36,439 bases of DNA from Verrucomicrobiota bacterium (lineage in GTDB: Bacteria > Verrucomicrobiota > Verrucomicrobiia > Verrucomicrobiales > DEV007): assembly GCA_020627905.1 (NCBI GenBank), contig JAHDFZ010000004.1, positions 1-36,439 on the forward strand. Reading direction: 5' to 3'. Within the stretch, counting starts at the first letter, position 1. Each line of letters starts with the position of its first letter. The translations under genes were made by a program, and so were the position numbers. The notes below the pieces were generated by a model. The model was not told where the DNA came from. It was given only the letters and a program-made list of their open reading frames with translations, and searched no databases. Below are positions 1 to 8,391 of the stretch, in pieces.

Positions 1-528
1 ATGTCAGCGGATCTTTTCACCCGGGGGGATGATCTCGTGCTTAACGTGTTCCGCGTCTGCACTTCCACCTTCAATCCCGTCACTTCAAAACGGGAAATCG
101 AGCGGATCGAAAATCTCCTGAAAGAGGAATTCGGCGTTGGAGATGAGGAGGTTCATTTCCAGACACTCATCGAGAAGCAGATGGCGCCGTCCATCACCGA
201 TCCTGAGCCGCTGGGGATTCAAATCCCGCAGCATGTGGAGATCTTCAAGAGTCCAAAAGAAGAGGCGACTGTCGTCGAGATCCAGGCTGAGGATCGGATC
301 GGGCTGCTCTACGATCTCTTCACCTGCTTCGGAGATCGCGATGCGGAGGTCCTCAGTGCGCGGATCAGCACCCAGGCGGGGGCGGCCATTGACCGCTTCT
401 TCCTCGTCGATACCGGGAGCGGACGCCCGATCGAAGACGAGGAACGATTGGCTGAGTTGCGGCAGGATATTTACCGCATCCTCCACGTCGGCCACTCCAC
501 CGAAATCGCCGAAATGGTCGAAGGGTAA
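1..528 (+). CDS. glnD: [Protein-PII] uridylyltransferase GlnD, C-terminal ACT region (5' partial)
   Basis: This is the C-terminal end of a GlnD-type bifunctional uridylyltransferase/uridylyl-removing enzyme, the cytoplasmic nitrogen sensor that modifies PII proteins. The reading frame is open at the first base of the window, so the nucleotidyltransferase and HD domains lie outside it. The visible 175 residues hold most of one ACT domain (the segment LVLNVFRV, residues 13-20, matches the strand that precedes the linker in GlnD) and a complete second ACT domain from about residue 90. That second domain contains the segment EDRIGLLYDLF (97-107), the usual signature for glutamine binding, and a second strand pair around AIDRFFLVD. 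No upstream start or promoter can be judged. It converges on the dehydrogenase at 668-1633. Identification as GlnD rather than another ACT protein rests on the tandem arrangement and these motifs. Confidence 0.8.
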   Translation: MSADLFTRGDDLVLNVFRVCTSTFNPVTSKREIERIENLLKEEFGVGDEEVHFQTLIEKQMAPSITDPEPLGIQIPQHVEIFKSPKEEATVVEIQAEDRIGLLYDLFTCFGDRDAEVLSARISTQAGAAIDRFFLVDTGSGRPIEDEERLAELRQDIYRILHVGHSTEIAEMVEG

Positions 529-604
529 TCGATCAGTCGCGAGCATCAGCCAGGCTGGAAGGCGGGGTTTTCTTACCCCGCTGCTGGAATGGCGCAGAGG
601 GCTA

Positions 605-630
605 AAGAAACAGCGGCAAGAAAACCGCTG
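605..630 (-). terminator. Candidate rho-independent terminator of the dehydrogenase gene
   Basis: On the minus strand a perfect 6-bp stem (CAGCGG at 611-616 pairing with CCGCTG at 625-630, 8-nt loop) is followed by a T-rich run (TTTCTTT). It lies about 40 bases past the stop of the minus-strand dehydrogenase. A second hairpin, with 7-bp arms at 562-568 and 575-581, sits further along and lacks a T-tract on either strand. Together they fill the space between the convergent genes. Confidence 0.45.
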
Positions 631-667
631 ATTCTGAGGAAACGCTCCCGCGGCCATTCCTCCACAC

Positions 668-1633
668 CTACGATTTTTTCCTAGCCGTCTTCTTTTTCGC
701 AGCCTTCTTCTTTGGATTGGCGTGCCTGCCGGGAAAGGTCAGCTCAGCGATACCGGACTTGTCCAGATCTCCCAGTCCCTCCTTCACCATCGTTTTGTAT
801 TGCGACACGGTGGCGTCATTGATGGGTAGCTTCAGCTTCTTCTCTTTCCCCAGCTTCTGCGCGATCCCGCTGTCCTTCGCTGCATGTTCTGCGGAGAACC
901 AGCATTCGTGATCGCGGTCGATCATGTCTTCGGCATCGGTCTCCAGCACGCGGCTGTTGGCCCCGGTTTGGGAGAACACTTCACAGATCATCTTCAGATC
1001 GTGTCCGAGAGCTTTGGCGAGACCGAGGCCCTCTGCGAGTGCTGCCGTGTTCATATTCATAACCATGTTGACGAGGGCCTTCACCTCAGCGGCACGGCCG
1101 ACTTTGCCGATGTGCTGCAGGTTTACAGAGAGGTCTTCCAGGAGCTGTCGGTTGGCCTCGAAGACCGCTTCGTCGGCACCGATCATCAGGTAGAGCTGCC
1201 CGGAGCGGGCATGGCTGATGCTGCTGGCCATGCAGGCCTCGATGCAGCTGGCTTTGCGGCGCTTGGCGCGTGAGGCGATATCTTTCTGGATGTCCGGGCT
1301 GAGAGTTGCGCAGTTAATGAAGGTCTTCCCGGCAGCGTCTGTGAAAAGGCTATCCTTTTTCCCGAGGAAGATTTTCTTCATGGCTGCATCGTTCGTGACA
1401 ACGGTGAAGATGACATCAGCGCTGGCCGTCAGCTCAGCGAGTTTCGTGTAGGCGGTGCTGCCGATCTCCTCGGCTAAATCAGCGGCCGCTGGCTTGTAAA
1501 CATCATAGACCCCGGTGACCTGGTATCCGATATCATTGAGATGGCGGGCCATGTTTGCCCCCATTTTGCCGACTCCGACAAAGGCGACTGTTGGCTTTTT
1601 CTGAGACGACTTGGCACTCTTCTTCTTTGGCAT
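668..1633 (-). CDS. NAD(P)-dependent beta-hydroxyacid dehydrogenase (3-hydroxyisobutyrate dehydrogenase family)
   Basis: A 321-residue cytoplasmic oxidoreductase of the 3-hydroxyisobutyrate/6-phosphogluconate dehydrogenase superfamily. The Rossmann fold opens with VAFVGVGKMGANMA (residues 16-29). The expected catalytic lysine is present as Lys185 in AAEVKALVNMVMNMN, with Asn189 four residues on, so the enzyme should be active. The substrate cannot be read from the sequence; members act on 3-hydroxyisobutyrate, tartronate semialdehyde or succinic semialdehyde. I chose the ATG at 1633 because the longer frame (to 1726) adds only a non-homologous stretch. Both ends are unusual: the N-terminus is MPKKKSAKSSQKK, and the last 15 residues are a lysine/alanine tail resembling histone H1-like tails, which may bind nucleic acid. 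It is divergent from rapA. Confidence 0.85.
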   Translation of the reverse strand: MPKKKSAKSSQKKPTVAFVGVGKMGANMARHLNDIGYQVTGVYDVYKPAAADLAEEIGSTAYTKLAELTASADVIFTVVTNDAAMKKIFLGKKDSLFTDAAGKTFINCATLSPDIQKDIASRAKRRKASCIEACMASSISHARSGQLYLMIGADEAVFEANRQLLEDLSVNLQHIGKVGRAAEVKALVNMVMNMNTAALAEGLGLAKALGHDLKMICEVFSQTGANSRVLETDAEDMIDRDHECWFSAEHAAKDSGIAQKLGKEKKLKLPINDATVSQYKTMVKEGLGDLDKSGIAELTFPGRHANPKKKAAKKKTARKKS

Positions 1634-1765
1634 AACACCAAAAGCTAAAGGGGAGAAGGCGCACGAGGCAAGGGCTTTTCCGCGTGAGGGCGATTGCTCA
1701 GAATTCCCCTGTTTCTGCAGTGGCACGAACTCGGAAACTGGCTAGGATGCGGCCTCGATTTTTAT

Positions 1766-4564
1766 ATGAAAGCCACACGTCACAGGACGGATCATGTAAA
1801 CCCTTCTCAGTTCGCTCCCGGGCAGAGGTGGATCAGCGAAACTCAGGCAGAATACGGCCTGGCACTGATCCTCAGTGCGACTGAGTCCACCATCCAGGTG
1901 CTCTATCCGGCGGTCAATGAGACCATCACCTACGCGGCGCGGAACGCTCCGCTCCGCCGCATCGTTTTCGAGGTGGGAGATACGGTGAAGACGAATGAAG
2001 GGAAAGACTTTCTCATCGCCGATCGCAAAGTGGAAGACAAGCGGGTGACCTATGTCTCTGCCGAGGGCGAGGAGCTGCCGGAGAGCCAGCTCTCAGATAC
2101 CATGAATGTCCAGCGCCCTGAGCAGCGGCTGCTCTCCGGCGGGAATGACGATCCACGGCTCTGGGGCATTCGCCAGTCCGCCCTGCGGCATCGCCTGGAG
2201 AATCAGAGTCGCGGTGTGCGCGGTCTGGTCGGTGGACGCGTTTCCCTCATCCCGCATCAGCTCTACATCGCATCTGAGGTGGCCAGTCGGCGGAATCCTC
2301 GTGTCCTGCTTGCCGATGAGGTGGGCCTAGGCAAGACGATCGAGGCATGCCTCATCCTCCAGCGCATGCATCTCAGCGGGCGCGCGAATCGCGTGCTCAT
2401 TCTCCTGCCGGATGCTCTTGTGAATCAGTGGTTCGTCGAGCTTTATCGTCGCTTCGCCATGTCGTTCTCCATCTTTGACGAAGAGCGCGCTCTCAGCATC
2501 GAGAACAACCCGGAGGCGGAAGCGGGTAAAAACCCGTTTTTCGACGATCAGCACCTCATTGTCGCTACCTCATGGCTGGAGGGGAATCCCCAGCGTGCGG
2601 AGCAGGCGGCTGCTGGTGACTGGGATCTCGTCATCGTCGATGAGGCGCACCATCTGGAGTGGTCGCCTGACGAGGAGAGCCGTGCCTACCAGGTGGTCAA
2701 AGCAATCGCCAACGAAAGCCGTGGCCTGCTGCTGCTGACGGCTACACCTGAGCAGCTCGGGCAGGAGGGGCACTACGCTCGCCTCCATCTGCTTGATCCG
2801 GGGCGCTTCTCAGACCTGAATGAATTCATCGAGGAATCGAAAAGCTACCAGCGGGTCTCGCAGCTGGCTGATCGGCTCTCGGGGATCGAGCCTCTGTCGA
2901 AGGCAGACATGAAAGAGCTGGAGGATCTGCTCGGGGCAGAAAGTATCAAAGAGCTGAAAGAGGACGACGAAGACCTGGCCGTGCGGGATCAGGTCTGCCG
3001 TTCCCTAACGGATTTGCACGGAACGGGGCGCGTTCTCTTCCGCAACCGCCGCCTCGTGCTCGATACCTTCCCCAAACGAGTCGCCCACCTGGTGCCGATG
3101 TCAGCCGATGAAGGCGATGGCTTTGACGAAAAGATCGACTGGCTGGCAGGTCTCCTGCGCGAAATGGAGACAGAGAAGATCCTGCTCATCGTGCATGAGC
3201 GGGACACTGCCATCGCTATCGAGGCTGCCATCGCCGAGCATATTCATGGTAAAGCAGCTCTCTTTCACGAAGACCTCACACTTCTTCAGCGTGACAAAAA
3301 CGCCGCCTGGTTCGCTGATCCCGATGGAGCTCGCTTGCTGATCTGTTCGGAAATCGGCTCAGAGGGTCGGAACTTCCAGTTCGCGCATCACCTGGTGCTC
3401 TTCGACATCCCGCGAGAAGCGGGCCTGCTGGAGCAGCGGATCGGCCGTCTCGACCGCATCGGCCAGACGGAGGACATCCATATCCATGTGCCCTTCATCG
3501 AAGAAACGGCCCAGGAAGCGCTCGTCCTCTGGTATCACCGAGGTCTGGGCGCGTTTGAAAATACCCTGCATGGTGCCGGCGCTATCGAGCGTCGACTGGG
3601 CGATTCGCTCAAGGGAATCCTTGCCAGCGACATCGTCGATCGCGAGTCGAAGCTGGCAGACTTCCTCGAGACCTCCCAGAAGGTGAAGGACGAAGTAGAC
3701 GCTGAGCTGGAAGCCGGGCGGGACCATCTGTTAGAGCTTACCTCCTACGACCCTGACAAAGGGGCCGAGCTGGTCGCGCAGATTGAGTCGCTCGACGAGG
3801 ACGATCGTTTAGAGCATCTCATGATGAAGCTCTTCGATCACTTTGGCGTGACGGTCGAGGATACCGATGAACGCTCCTACGTCCTCCTACCGGAGCACCT
3901 CTTTTCTGCAGATGCTTTCCCGGGTCTGCCTGAGGAAGGGCTGTCCATTACCTTCTCTCGGGAGACGGCATTGGCTCGGGAGGATCTGACTTTCCTCACC
4001 GTCGATCACCCGCTCGTCACCAGCGCGATTGAGAGCCTGCTGGCCACAGATCATGGCAACGCCGCCTTTTTCCGTCTGGAAAAGTGTGGAGAGCAGCTGC
4101 TGATGGTTGAAGTAGTGAGTGTATTAGAAAGTGTCGCGCCTGTCAGCCTGCACGCCGAGCGCTTCCTCCCCTCGACACCGATCCGGGAGATCGCGGATCA
4201 GAAAGGCCGTTCGCAGACGGATCGTTTTCCAGTTGAGAAAATCCGCGCTGACGGCCGTCCGGGCCCATCGAGTTTCCTACGGGAAAAGGGCAAGGCCCTG
4301 CGGGCAACGGTGCCGAAAATCCTCCAACACGCGCAGAACAACGCGGAGGACCATGCTGACCTCGTGCGTGAGCAATCAGTGGCAGCCATGCAGGCTGAGT
4401 ATGATCGGGAGCTGGAACGCCTCCTCAGCCTGCGGGAGATGGGTCACCCCATCCGCGATGAGGAAATCGAAAGCACAAAAGCCGATCGCGAGCAGCTGGA
4501 GAAGTTTCTCAAAGCAGCCCCGCTCCGCGTCGACTCCGTGCGCTTGATCCTCGGGACCTCGTAG
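1766..4564 (+). CDS. rapA: RNA polymerase-associated SWI2/SNF2 ATPase RapA
   Basis: A 932-residue RapA/HepA homologue, close to the 968 residues of the E. coli protein. RapA recycles stalled RNA polymerase using ATP hydrolysis. The N-terminus carries the RapA hallmark APGQRWISETQAEYGLA, followed by the NTD beta-barrel region. Helicase motifs follow: LLADEVGLGKTIEA (Walker A, about residue 182), VDEAHH (Walker B, about 291), LLTATPEQLG (motif III), and in the second RecA lobe SEIGSEGRNFQF and RIGRLDRIGQ (motif VI, about 557). The C-terminal third matches the RapA spacer and C-terminal domains in length, but I cannot align it in detail. The ATG at 1766 is preferred over 1694 because the family start lies only a few residues before GQRW; no strong ribosome binding site is visible. 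The penicillin-binding protein gene starts 22 bases after its stop. Confidence 0.93.
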   Translation: MKATRHRTDHVNPSQFAPGQRWISETQAEYGLALILSATESTIQVLYPAVNETITYAARNAPLRRIVFEVGDTVKTNEGKDFLIADRKVEDKRVTYVSAEGEELPESQLSDTMNVQRPEQRLLSGGNDDPRLWGIRQSALRHRLENQSRGVRGLVGGRVSLIPHQLYIASEVASRRNPRVLLADEVGLGKTIEACLILQRMHLSGRANRVLILLPDALVNQWFVELYRRFAMSFSIFDEERALSIENNPEAEAGKNPFFDDQHLIVATSWLEGNPQRAEQAAAGDWDLVIVDEAHHLEWSPDEESRAYQVVKAIANESRGLLLLTATPEQLGQEGHYARLHLLDPGRFSDLNEFIEESKSYQRVSQLADRLSGIEPLSKADMKELEDLLGAESIKELKEDDEDLAVRDQVCRSLTDLHGTGRVLFRNRRLVLDTFPKRVAHLVPMSADEGDGFDEKIDWLAGLLREMETEKILLIVHERDTAIAIEAAIAEHIHGKAALFHEDLTLLQRDKNAAWFADPDGARLLICSEIGSEGRNFQFAHHLVLFDIPREAGLLEQRIGRLDRIGQTEDIHIHVPFIEETAQEALVLWYHRGLGAFENTLHGAGAIERRLGDSLKGILASDIVDRESKLADFLETSQKVKDEVDAELEAGRDHLLELTSYDPDKGAELVAQIESLDEDDRLEHLMMKLFDHFGVTVEDTDERSYVLLPEHLFSADAFPGLPEEGLSITFSRETALAREDLTFLTVDHPLVTSAIESLLATDHGNAAFFRLEKCGEQLLMVEVVSVLESVAPVSLHAERFLPSTPIREIADQKGRSQTDRFPVEKIRADGRPGPSSFLREKGKALRATVPKILQHAQNNAEDHADLVREQSVAAMQAEYDRELERLLSLREMGHPIRDEEIESTKADREQLEKFLKAAPLRVDSVRLILGTS

Positions 4565-4586
4565 CGAGCTGCTGCAAAAGAAACCG

Positions 4587-6662
4587 ATGGATCAGGAATT
4601 CGAAGAAGACGTCGAAGGGCGCGGCTCTCTGCGCCGACGGATCCTTCGGTGGTTCCTGAAAGTCTGTGTGATTTGTGCTGTTCTCAGTGGTCTGGTTGCT
4701 GCGGGAGTTCTCGCTTACTACGATAAGCTAGCGGATGACTTTGACATTGTGGAGGTCGGACGGACACCAAGCCCGAGTTCTGTGCTTGATGCGCGCGGTG
4801 ACCTGATTGGCTACATTCACACCACCAATGTAGGCCTGCCCGTGGAGGCGAGTCAGATGGCCGATGTCCTGAAGCAGGCTGTCGTCGCACGGGAGGATTC
4901 CCGCTTTTATCGGCATCGAGGGGTCGACTACCGGGGAGTGCTGCGTGCGTGGGTGCGGAATGCTCAGGCAGGGCGCTATGCGGAGGGGGCCAGCACCATC
5001 ACCATGCAGCTGGCTCGCATGAGCTTTCAGCTGAAAGGCAAAACGCTGCATCGCAAGGTTCTGGAATGCCGCATCGCTCGCAAGATTGAGCGTAATTTCA
5101 CGAAAGACGAGATCCTCACCTTTTACATGAATCGGGTCTTTCTGGGCACTGGCATGAAAGGGGTAGAGCAGGCAGCCAAGGGTTATTTCGGTAAAGCTGC
5201 TGCCGACCTCAGTCTCCCTGAGGCAGCAATGATCGCTGGCATCATTCGAGCGCCTAACGGGTTCTCGCCATTCAGGAATGAAGAGCGCGCTCTTCGCGAG
5301 ATGCGGATGACGCTGCAGAGGATGCAGGAGCTGGGGATGATCAGTGATGAAAGTGCCGCCACTGCTGTGGAGCAGCGTCCCGCCGTGCAGTCAGAGGAGC
5401 TGTGGCGTGCCTGGTTGCGAGATCGGACGAAGCAGCGTCGCGCCAGCTATCTCCTGACAGCGGTGGAGCTGGAGCTGGATCGCGTGCTCCCATCGCGTCG
5501 CGGGAGTGGCGGGCTGACCATTCATACCAGTTTCGATCTGGCTCTGCAGAATGACGTCCAGAGCATTGTCAGGGAAGAGCTGTCGGAGTGGGAGGAGAAT
5601 AATACGGGTGGTCCTGCCCTCGAGAGCGGTATCGCCGTCACCGAGGCCTCGACCGGCGCCATCCGTGCTCTCGTCGGAGGAAGAGACCCTTCTCGTTCGT
5701 CATTCAATCGCGCTACCTCGATTGATCGCTCGATCGGCTCGGTTGTGAAACCCTTCGTCTACGTCGCCGCCCTTGCCTCCGGACTCCTGCCCGGCACGCA
5801 CGTTTCCGGCAGTGAGATTTCTTCTGATGACATCCCCTGGTTTGCTGGAGAGTGGTCGCCGGTCAATTCTGACAACCAGTATCCCTCGCTCGTTCCGGCG
5901 ATCGAGGGACTGACAGAGTCAAAAAATACGGTCGCTGTGCGAGTCGGTGAGGCGGCCGGCTATGAAAGAGTGCGCGGGATCCTCGATGCGATGGGCTTCG
6001 GTCGATCGGACTCATCCAGCGGCGAAGGAGAGACGCGCCACCCTTCACTCTATCTCGGTGCCATCGGGGGGAGTCCTCTGGCGACAGCTGCAGCTTACGG
6101 CTCCTTTCTTACAGATGGAGGCAGGCAGGAATCTTATTTTATCGAGAAAGTCGTCGATGCCGACGATGCGCTGCTCATGACTCGGCAGGAATCATTGCTT
6201 GCCGCTCAAGCCCTGCGTGCTCCTGAGACCTGGATGATGCGGCAGTCCCTGTTGTCAGTTTACCGGAGCCAGGTGGAGACCAGCGGGCTGAGCAGCGAGC
6301 ATGATCGATGGTTCGGCGGGAAAAGCGGCACTACTAATGACTTCCGCGATGCCTGGTATGCCGGCTTCAGCGAGCGGCTTTCCTGCGCCGTATGGGTAGG
6401 CAATGACGAGGGAGAGCCCATCGCAGGGCCTGCCTACGGGGGGCGGCTGGCCTTTCCCATCTGGTTCCGCAGCATGACGCGTGCATCAGAGCTAGGGTAT
6501 GTGTCGGACCCTCCGCAATCACCGGAAAATTCCCTGCCCGTAAAGCTGTGTCGGGAATCCGGCAACTTGGCGACTGCAGCCTGTGAGGCAGCCGGACTCT
6601 CCTACATCGAGATGGTCCCTGAGAGCCTCATCCCCCGTGAGCTTTGCCGGACGAAAAAATGA
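4587..6662 (+). CDS. Class A penicillin-binding protein (bifunctional transglycosylase/transpeptidase)
   Basis: A 691-residue inner-membrane, periplasm-facing enzyme that polymerises and cross-links peptidoglycan. After a basic cytoplasmic start it has one membrane anchor (about residues 22-46). The GT51 transglycosylase domain shows EDSRFYRHRGVDY (catalytic Glu near 102), GASTITMQLAR, and KDEILTFYMNRVFLG with the GKAAADLSLPEAAMIAGI block. The transpeptidase domain has all three penicillin-binding motifs: SVVK (Ser about 385), SKN (about 445) and KSGTT (about 579). It is shorter than E. coli PBP1a and has no obvious C-terminal accessory domain; PBP1A versus PBP1C assignment is not settled here. 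It follows rapA by 22 bases and precedes the membrane protein by 15 bases, so a three-gene transcript is likely. Confidence 0.93.
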   Translation: MDQEFEEDVEGRGSLRRRILRWFLKVCVICAVLSGLVAAGVLAYYDKLADDFDIVEVGRTPSPSSVLDARGDLIGYIHTTNVGLPVEASQMADVLKQAVVAREDSRFYRHRGVDYRGVLRAWVRNAQAGRYAEGASTITMQLARMSFQLKGKTLHRKVLECRIARKIERNFTKDEILTFYMNRVFLGTGMKGVEQAAKGYFGKAAADLSLPEAAMIAGIIRAPNGFSPFRNEERALREMRMTLQRMQELGMISDESAATAVEQRPAVQSEELWRAWLRDRTKQRRASYLLTAVELELDRVLPSRRGSGGLTIHTSFDLALQNDVQSIVREELSEWEENNTGGPALESGIAVTEASTGAIRALVGGRDPSRSSFNRATSIDRSIGSVVKPFVYVAALASGLLPGTHVSGSEISSDDIPWFAGEWSPVNSDNQYPSLVPAIEGLTESKNTVAVRVGEAAGYERVRGILDAMGFGRSDSSSGEGETRHPSLYLGAIGGSPLATAAAYGSFLTDGGRQESYFIEKVVDADDALLMTRQESLLAAQALRAPETWMMRQSLLSVYRSQVETSGLSSEHDRWFGGKSGTTNDFRDAWYAGFSERLSCAVWVGNDEGEPIAGPAYGGRLAFPIWFRSMTRASELGYVSDPPQSPENSLPVKLCRESGNLATAACEAAGLSYIEMVPESLIPRELCRTKK

Positions 6663-6677
6663 TGCTATAGCTATCAC

Positions 6678-8315
6678 ATGGAGGGAGCCACGAAAAATCA
6701 GGACGGGGCCGATGCCGGTTTCCCGTTGTTCGCCTTTTTCTGGGCTGCTGCGACCTTGATCCATCAGCTGGCTTTCACCTTCTGGGCCTCCAGCTGGCAA
6801 GGTTGGGTGCTCGTGGTTTTTGCTTCGGCGGTGATTGTCGTTCCCGGCTGCGGTCTGCGCTTTCTTGGGTTGGTGATCGCATCTCTCCTCAACTGGCTGC
6901 ACAAGATGCCCTTTGTGCCGAACCACATTCTTTTCGAAGCCTTTCTGCACATCGGTCTCCTTTTCGGGGCGGCGACTGCGTTCACGAAACGAGAAGTGCG
7001 TGCAGCGGTCGCGTCGTCCCTGCGTCAGGTCGGTCGGGGGTCATGGATTCTGCTTCTTACCGGAGTGATCGGGAAAATTGGTTATCTCGCCCTGTTCCAC
7101 TCGCTGGGGGAAGGGCTCTGGGGTGCCGTGACGACGCTGCTGATGCTGGGTGCGATCATCAACTTTCTCTCCCGTCTGCCTGCCAGTGGGGTCGGCGGAG
7201 CATGGTTTCCTGGTGCTGCTCCCTTCCTGCGCTGGGCCGTTCTCATCGTCTACTGGTGGGCAGTCCTGCAGAAGCTGAACGTAGGCTACTGGGATCCTGA
7301 GGTTTCCTGTGCCTATGTTCTGCATAAAGAAATAGCCGTCTACTTTGGCGGTCTCGTCCCGACAGCTCCCTGGACAGCCTGGTGTGCCATCATCGGATCC
7401 CTGCTGCTGGAGCTGAGTATTCCCGTTCTGCTGATGGTGCGACGCACCCGGTGGTTCGGTGTATTCGTCGCTTTTGCCTTTCATCTCTGGCTGGCCATTC
7501 ATCCCGCTGCCGGGATCTACAGTTTCACAGCTTTGGTCATTGCTGTTCTACCCGCCTTTTTCGCTCAGGATGAACGGGAGAGAATAGCGCAGTGGCTCCT
7601 GGTAGATCACTCACGGCACAAAAGACGTGCCTGGACCATGGTTGCATTGTTCCTCGCTGCGCTCACTCTGCAGGGCTTCTTTTACATCAAGTCTGGGCGC
7701 AACTATGAAACCTTCGGCATGGCGAACCGAGTCGGGTTCTGGTGTTGTGTCAGCCTCGGTGTCTGGGCAGTGGCCAGGTATGTTCCATTTGGCCGACGGC
7801 TGTCTTTTGCCAGCTCTGCCTACCGATTCACCCTTCCTGCTCCGCTCTATGTCTTGCCGCTGGCCATTATCTTCATCAACGGATGCTGGACCTGGGTGGG
7901 GGGCAAGACGCAGACCTCCTTCTCTATGTATAGCAATCTGCGGAGTGAAGGCGAGAGCAATCACTGGTTTCTCAAGCGTATTGATCTTTTTCCCTATCAG
8001 ACTGATTTAGTGACAGTGCTGGATTCCAGTCCCTCCATCCTCGACCCTGACAATCGTCCCGGCAGTATTGAGCAGTTTGCCAATCCCAGTCATAATATTC
8101 TGCCAGCTTTCGAGCTGCAGAGGCTCGTCAGCCGCATGACGGGAGAGTTTATGGTGCGCTACGAGCGGGGCGGAGAAGTCCTGACGATCGGGCATCGGAA
8201 CGGTGCAGATTTCGGTGATGCAGAACTTCATCAGGAGCATCCCTGGCTGCAGAAGAAGTTTCTGTGGTTTCGACGCCTCAAGTCGATCGAAGGCAAAATG
8301 GTCTGCACCCATTGA
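6678..8315 (+). CDS. Polytopic membrane protein, HTTM-like (vitamin K-dependent gamma-carboxylase-related)
   Basis: A 545-residue integral membrane protein with about ten or more hydrophobic segments up to about residue 410, followed by a soluble C-terminal domain of roughly 130 residues. The central part, VYWWAVLQKLNVGYWDPE (about residues 192-209) and LELSIPVLLMVRR with AFAFHLWLAI, resembles the HTTM family, horizontally transferred transmembrane proteins related to gamma-glutamyl carboxylase. The molecular function of bacterial HTTM proteins is mostly unknown, and the lysine/histidine residues needed for carboxylation cannot be confirmed here. It is the third gene in the rapA run (15-base gap) and ends 76 bases before the stop of the convergent acyltransferase gene. 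Confidence 0.7.
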   Translation: MEGATKNQDGADAGFPLFAFFWAAATLIHQLAFTFWASSWQGWVLVVFASAVIVVPGCGLRFLGLVIASLLNWLHKMPFVPNHILFEAFLHIGLLFGAATAFTKREVRAAVASSLRQVGRGSWILLLTGVIGKIGYLALFHSLGEGLWGAVTTLLMLGAIINFLSRLPASGVGGAWFPGAAPFLRWAVLIVYWWAVLQKLNVGYWDPEVSCAYVLHKEIAVYFGGLVPTAPWTAWCAIIGSLLLELSIPVLLMVRRTRWFGVFVAFAFHLWLAIHPAAGIYSFTALVIAVLPAFFAQDERERIAQWLLVDHSRHKRRAWTMVALFLAALTLQGFFYIKSGRNYETFGMANRVGFWCCVSLGVWAVARYVPFGRRLSFASSAYRFTLPAPLYVLPLAIIFINGCWTWVGGKTQTSFSMYSNLRSEGESNHWFLKRIDLFPYQTDLVTVLDSSPSILDPDNRPGSIEQFANPSHNILPAFELQRLVSRMTGEFMVRYERGGEVLTIGHRNGADFGDAELHQEHPWLQKKFLWFRRLKSIEGKMVCTH

Positions 8316-8391
8316 ACAACGCCCCCGTAGCCGCCGCTGTGAATCGGTGGACACAAGGGAGCCTTCTGCCCCAAAATTAGCCCTTCGCCGC

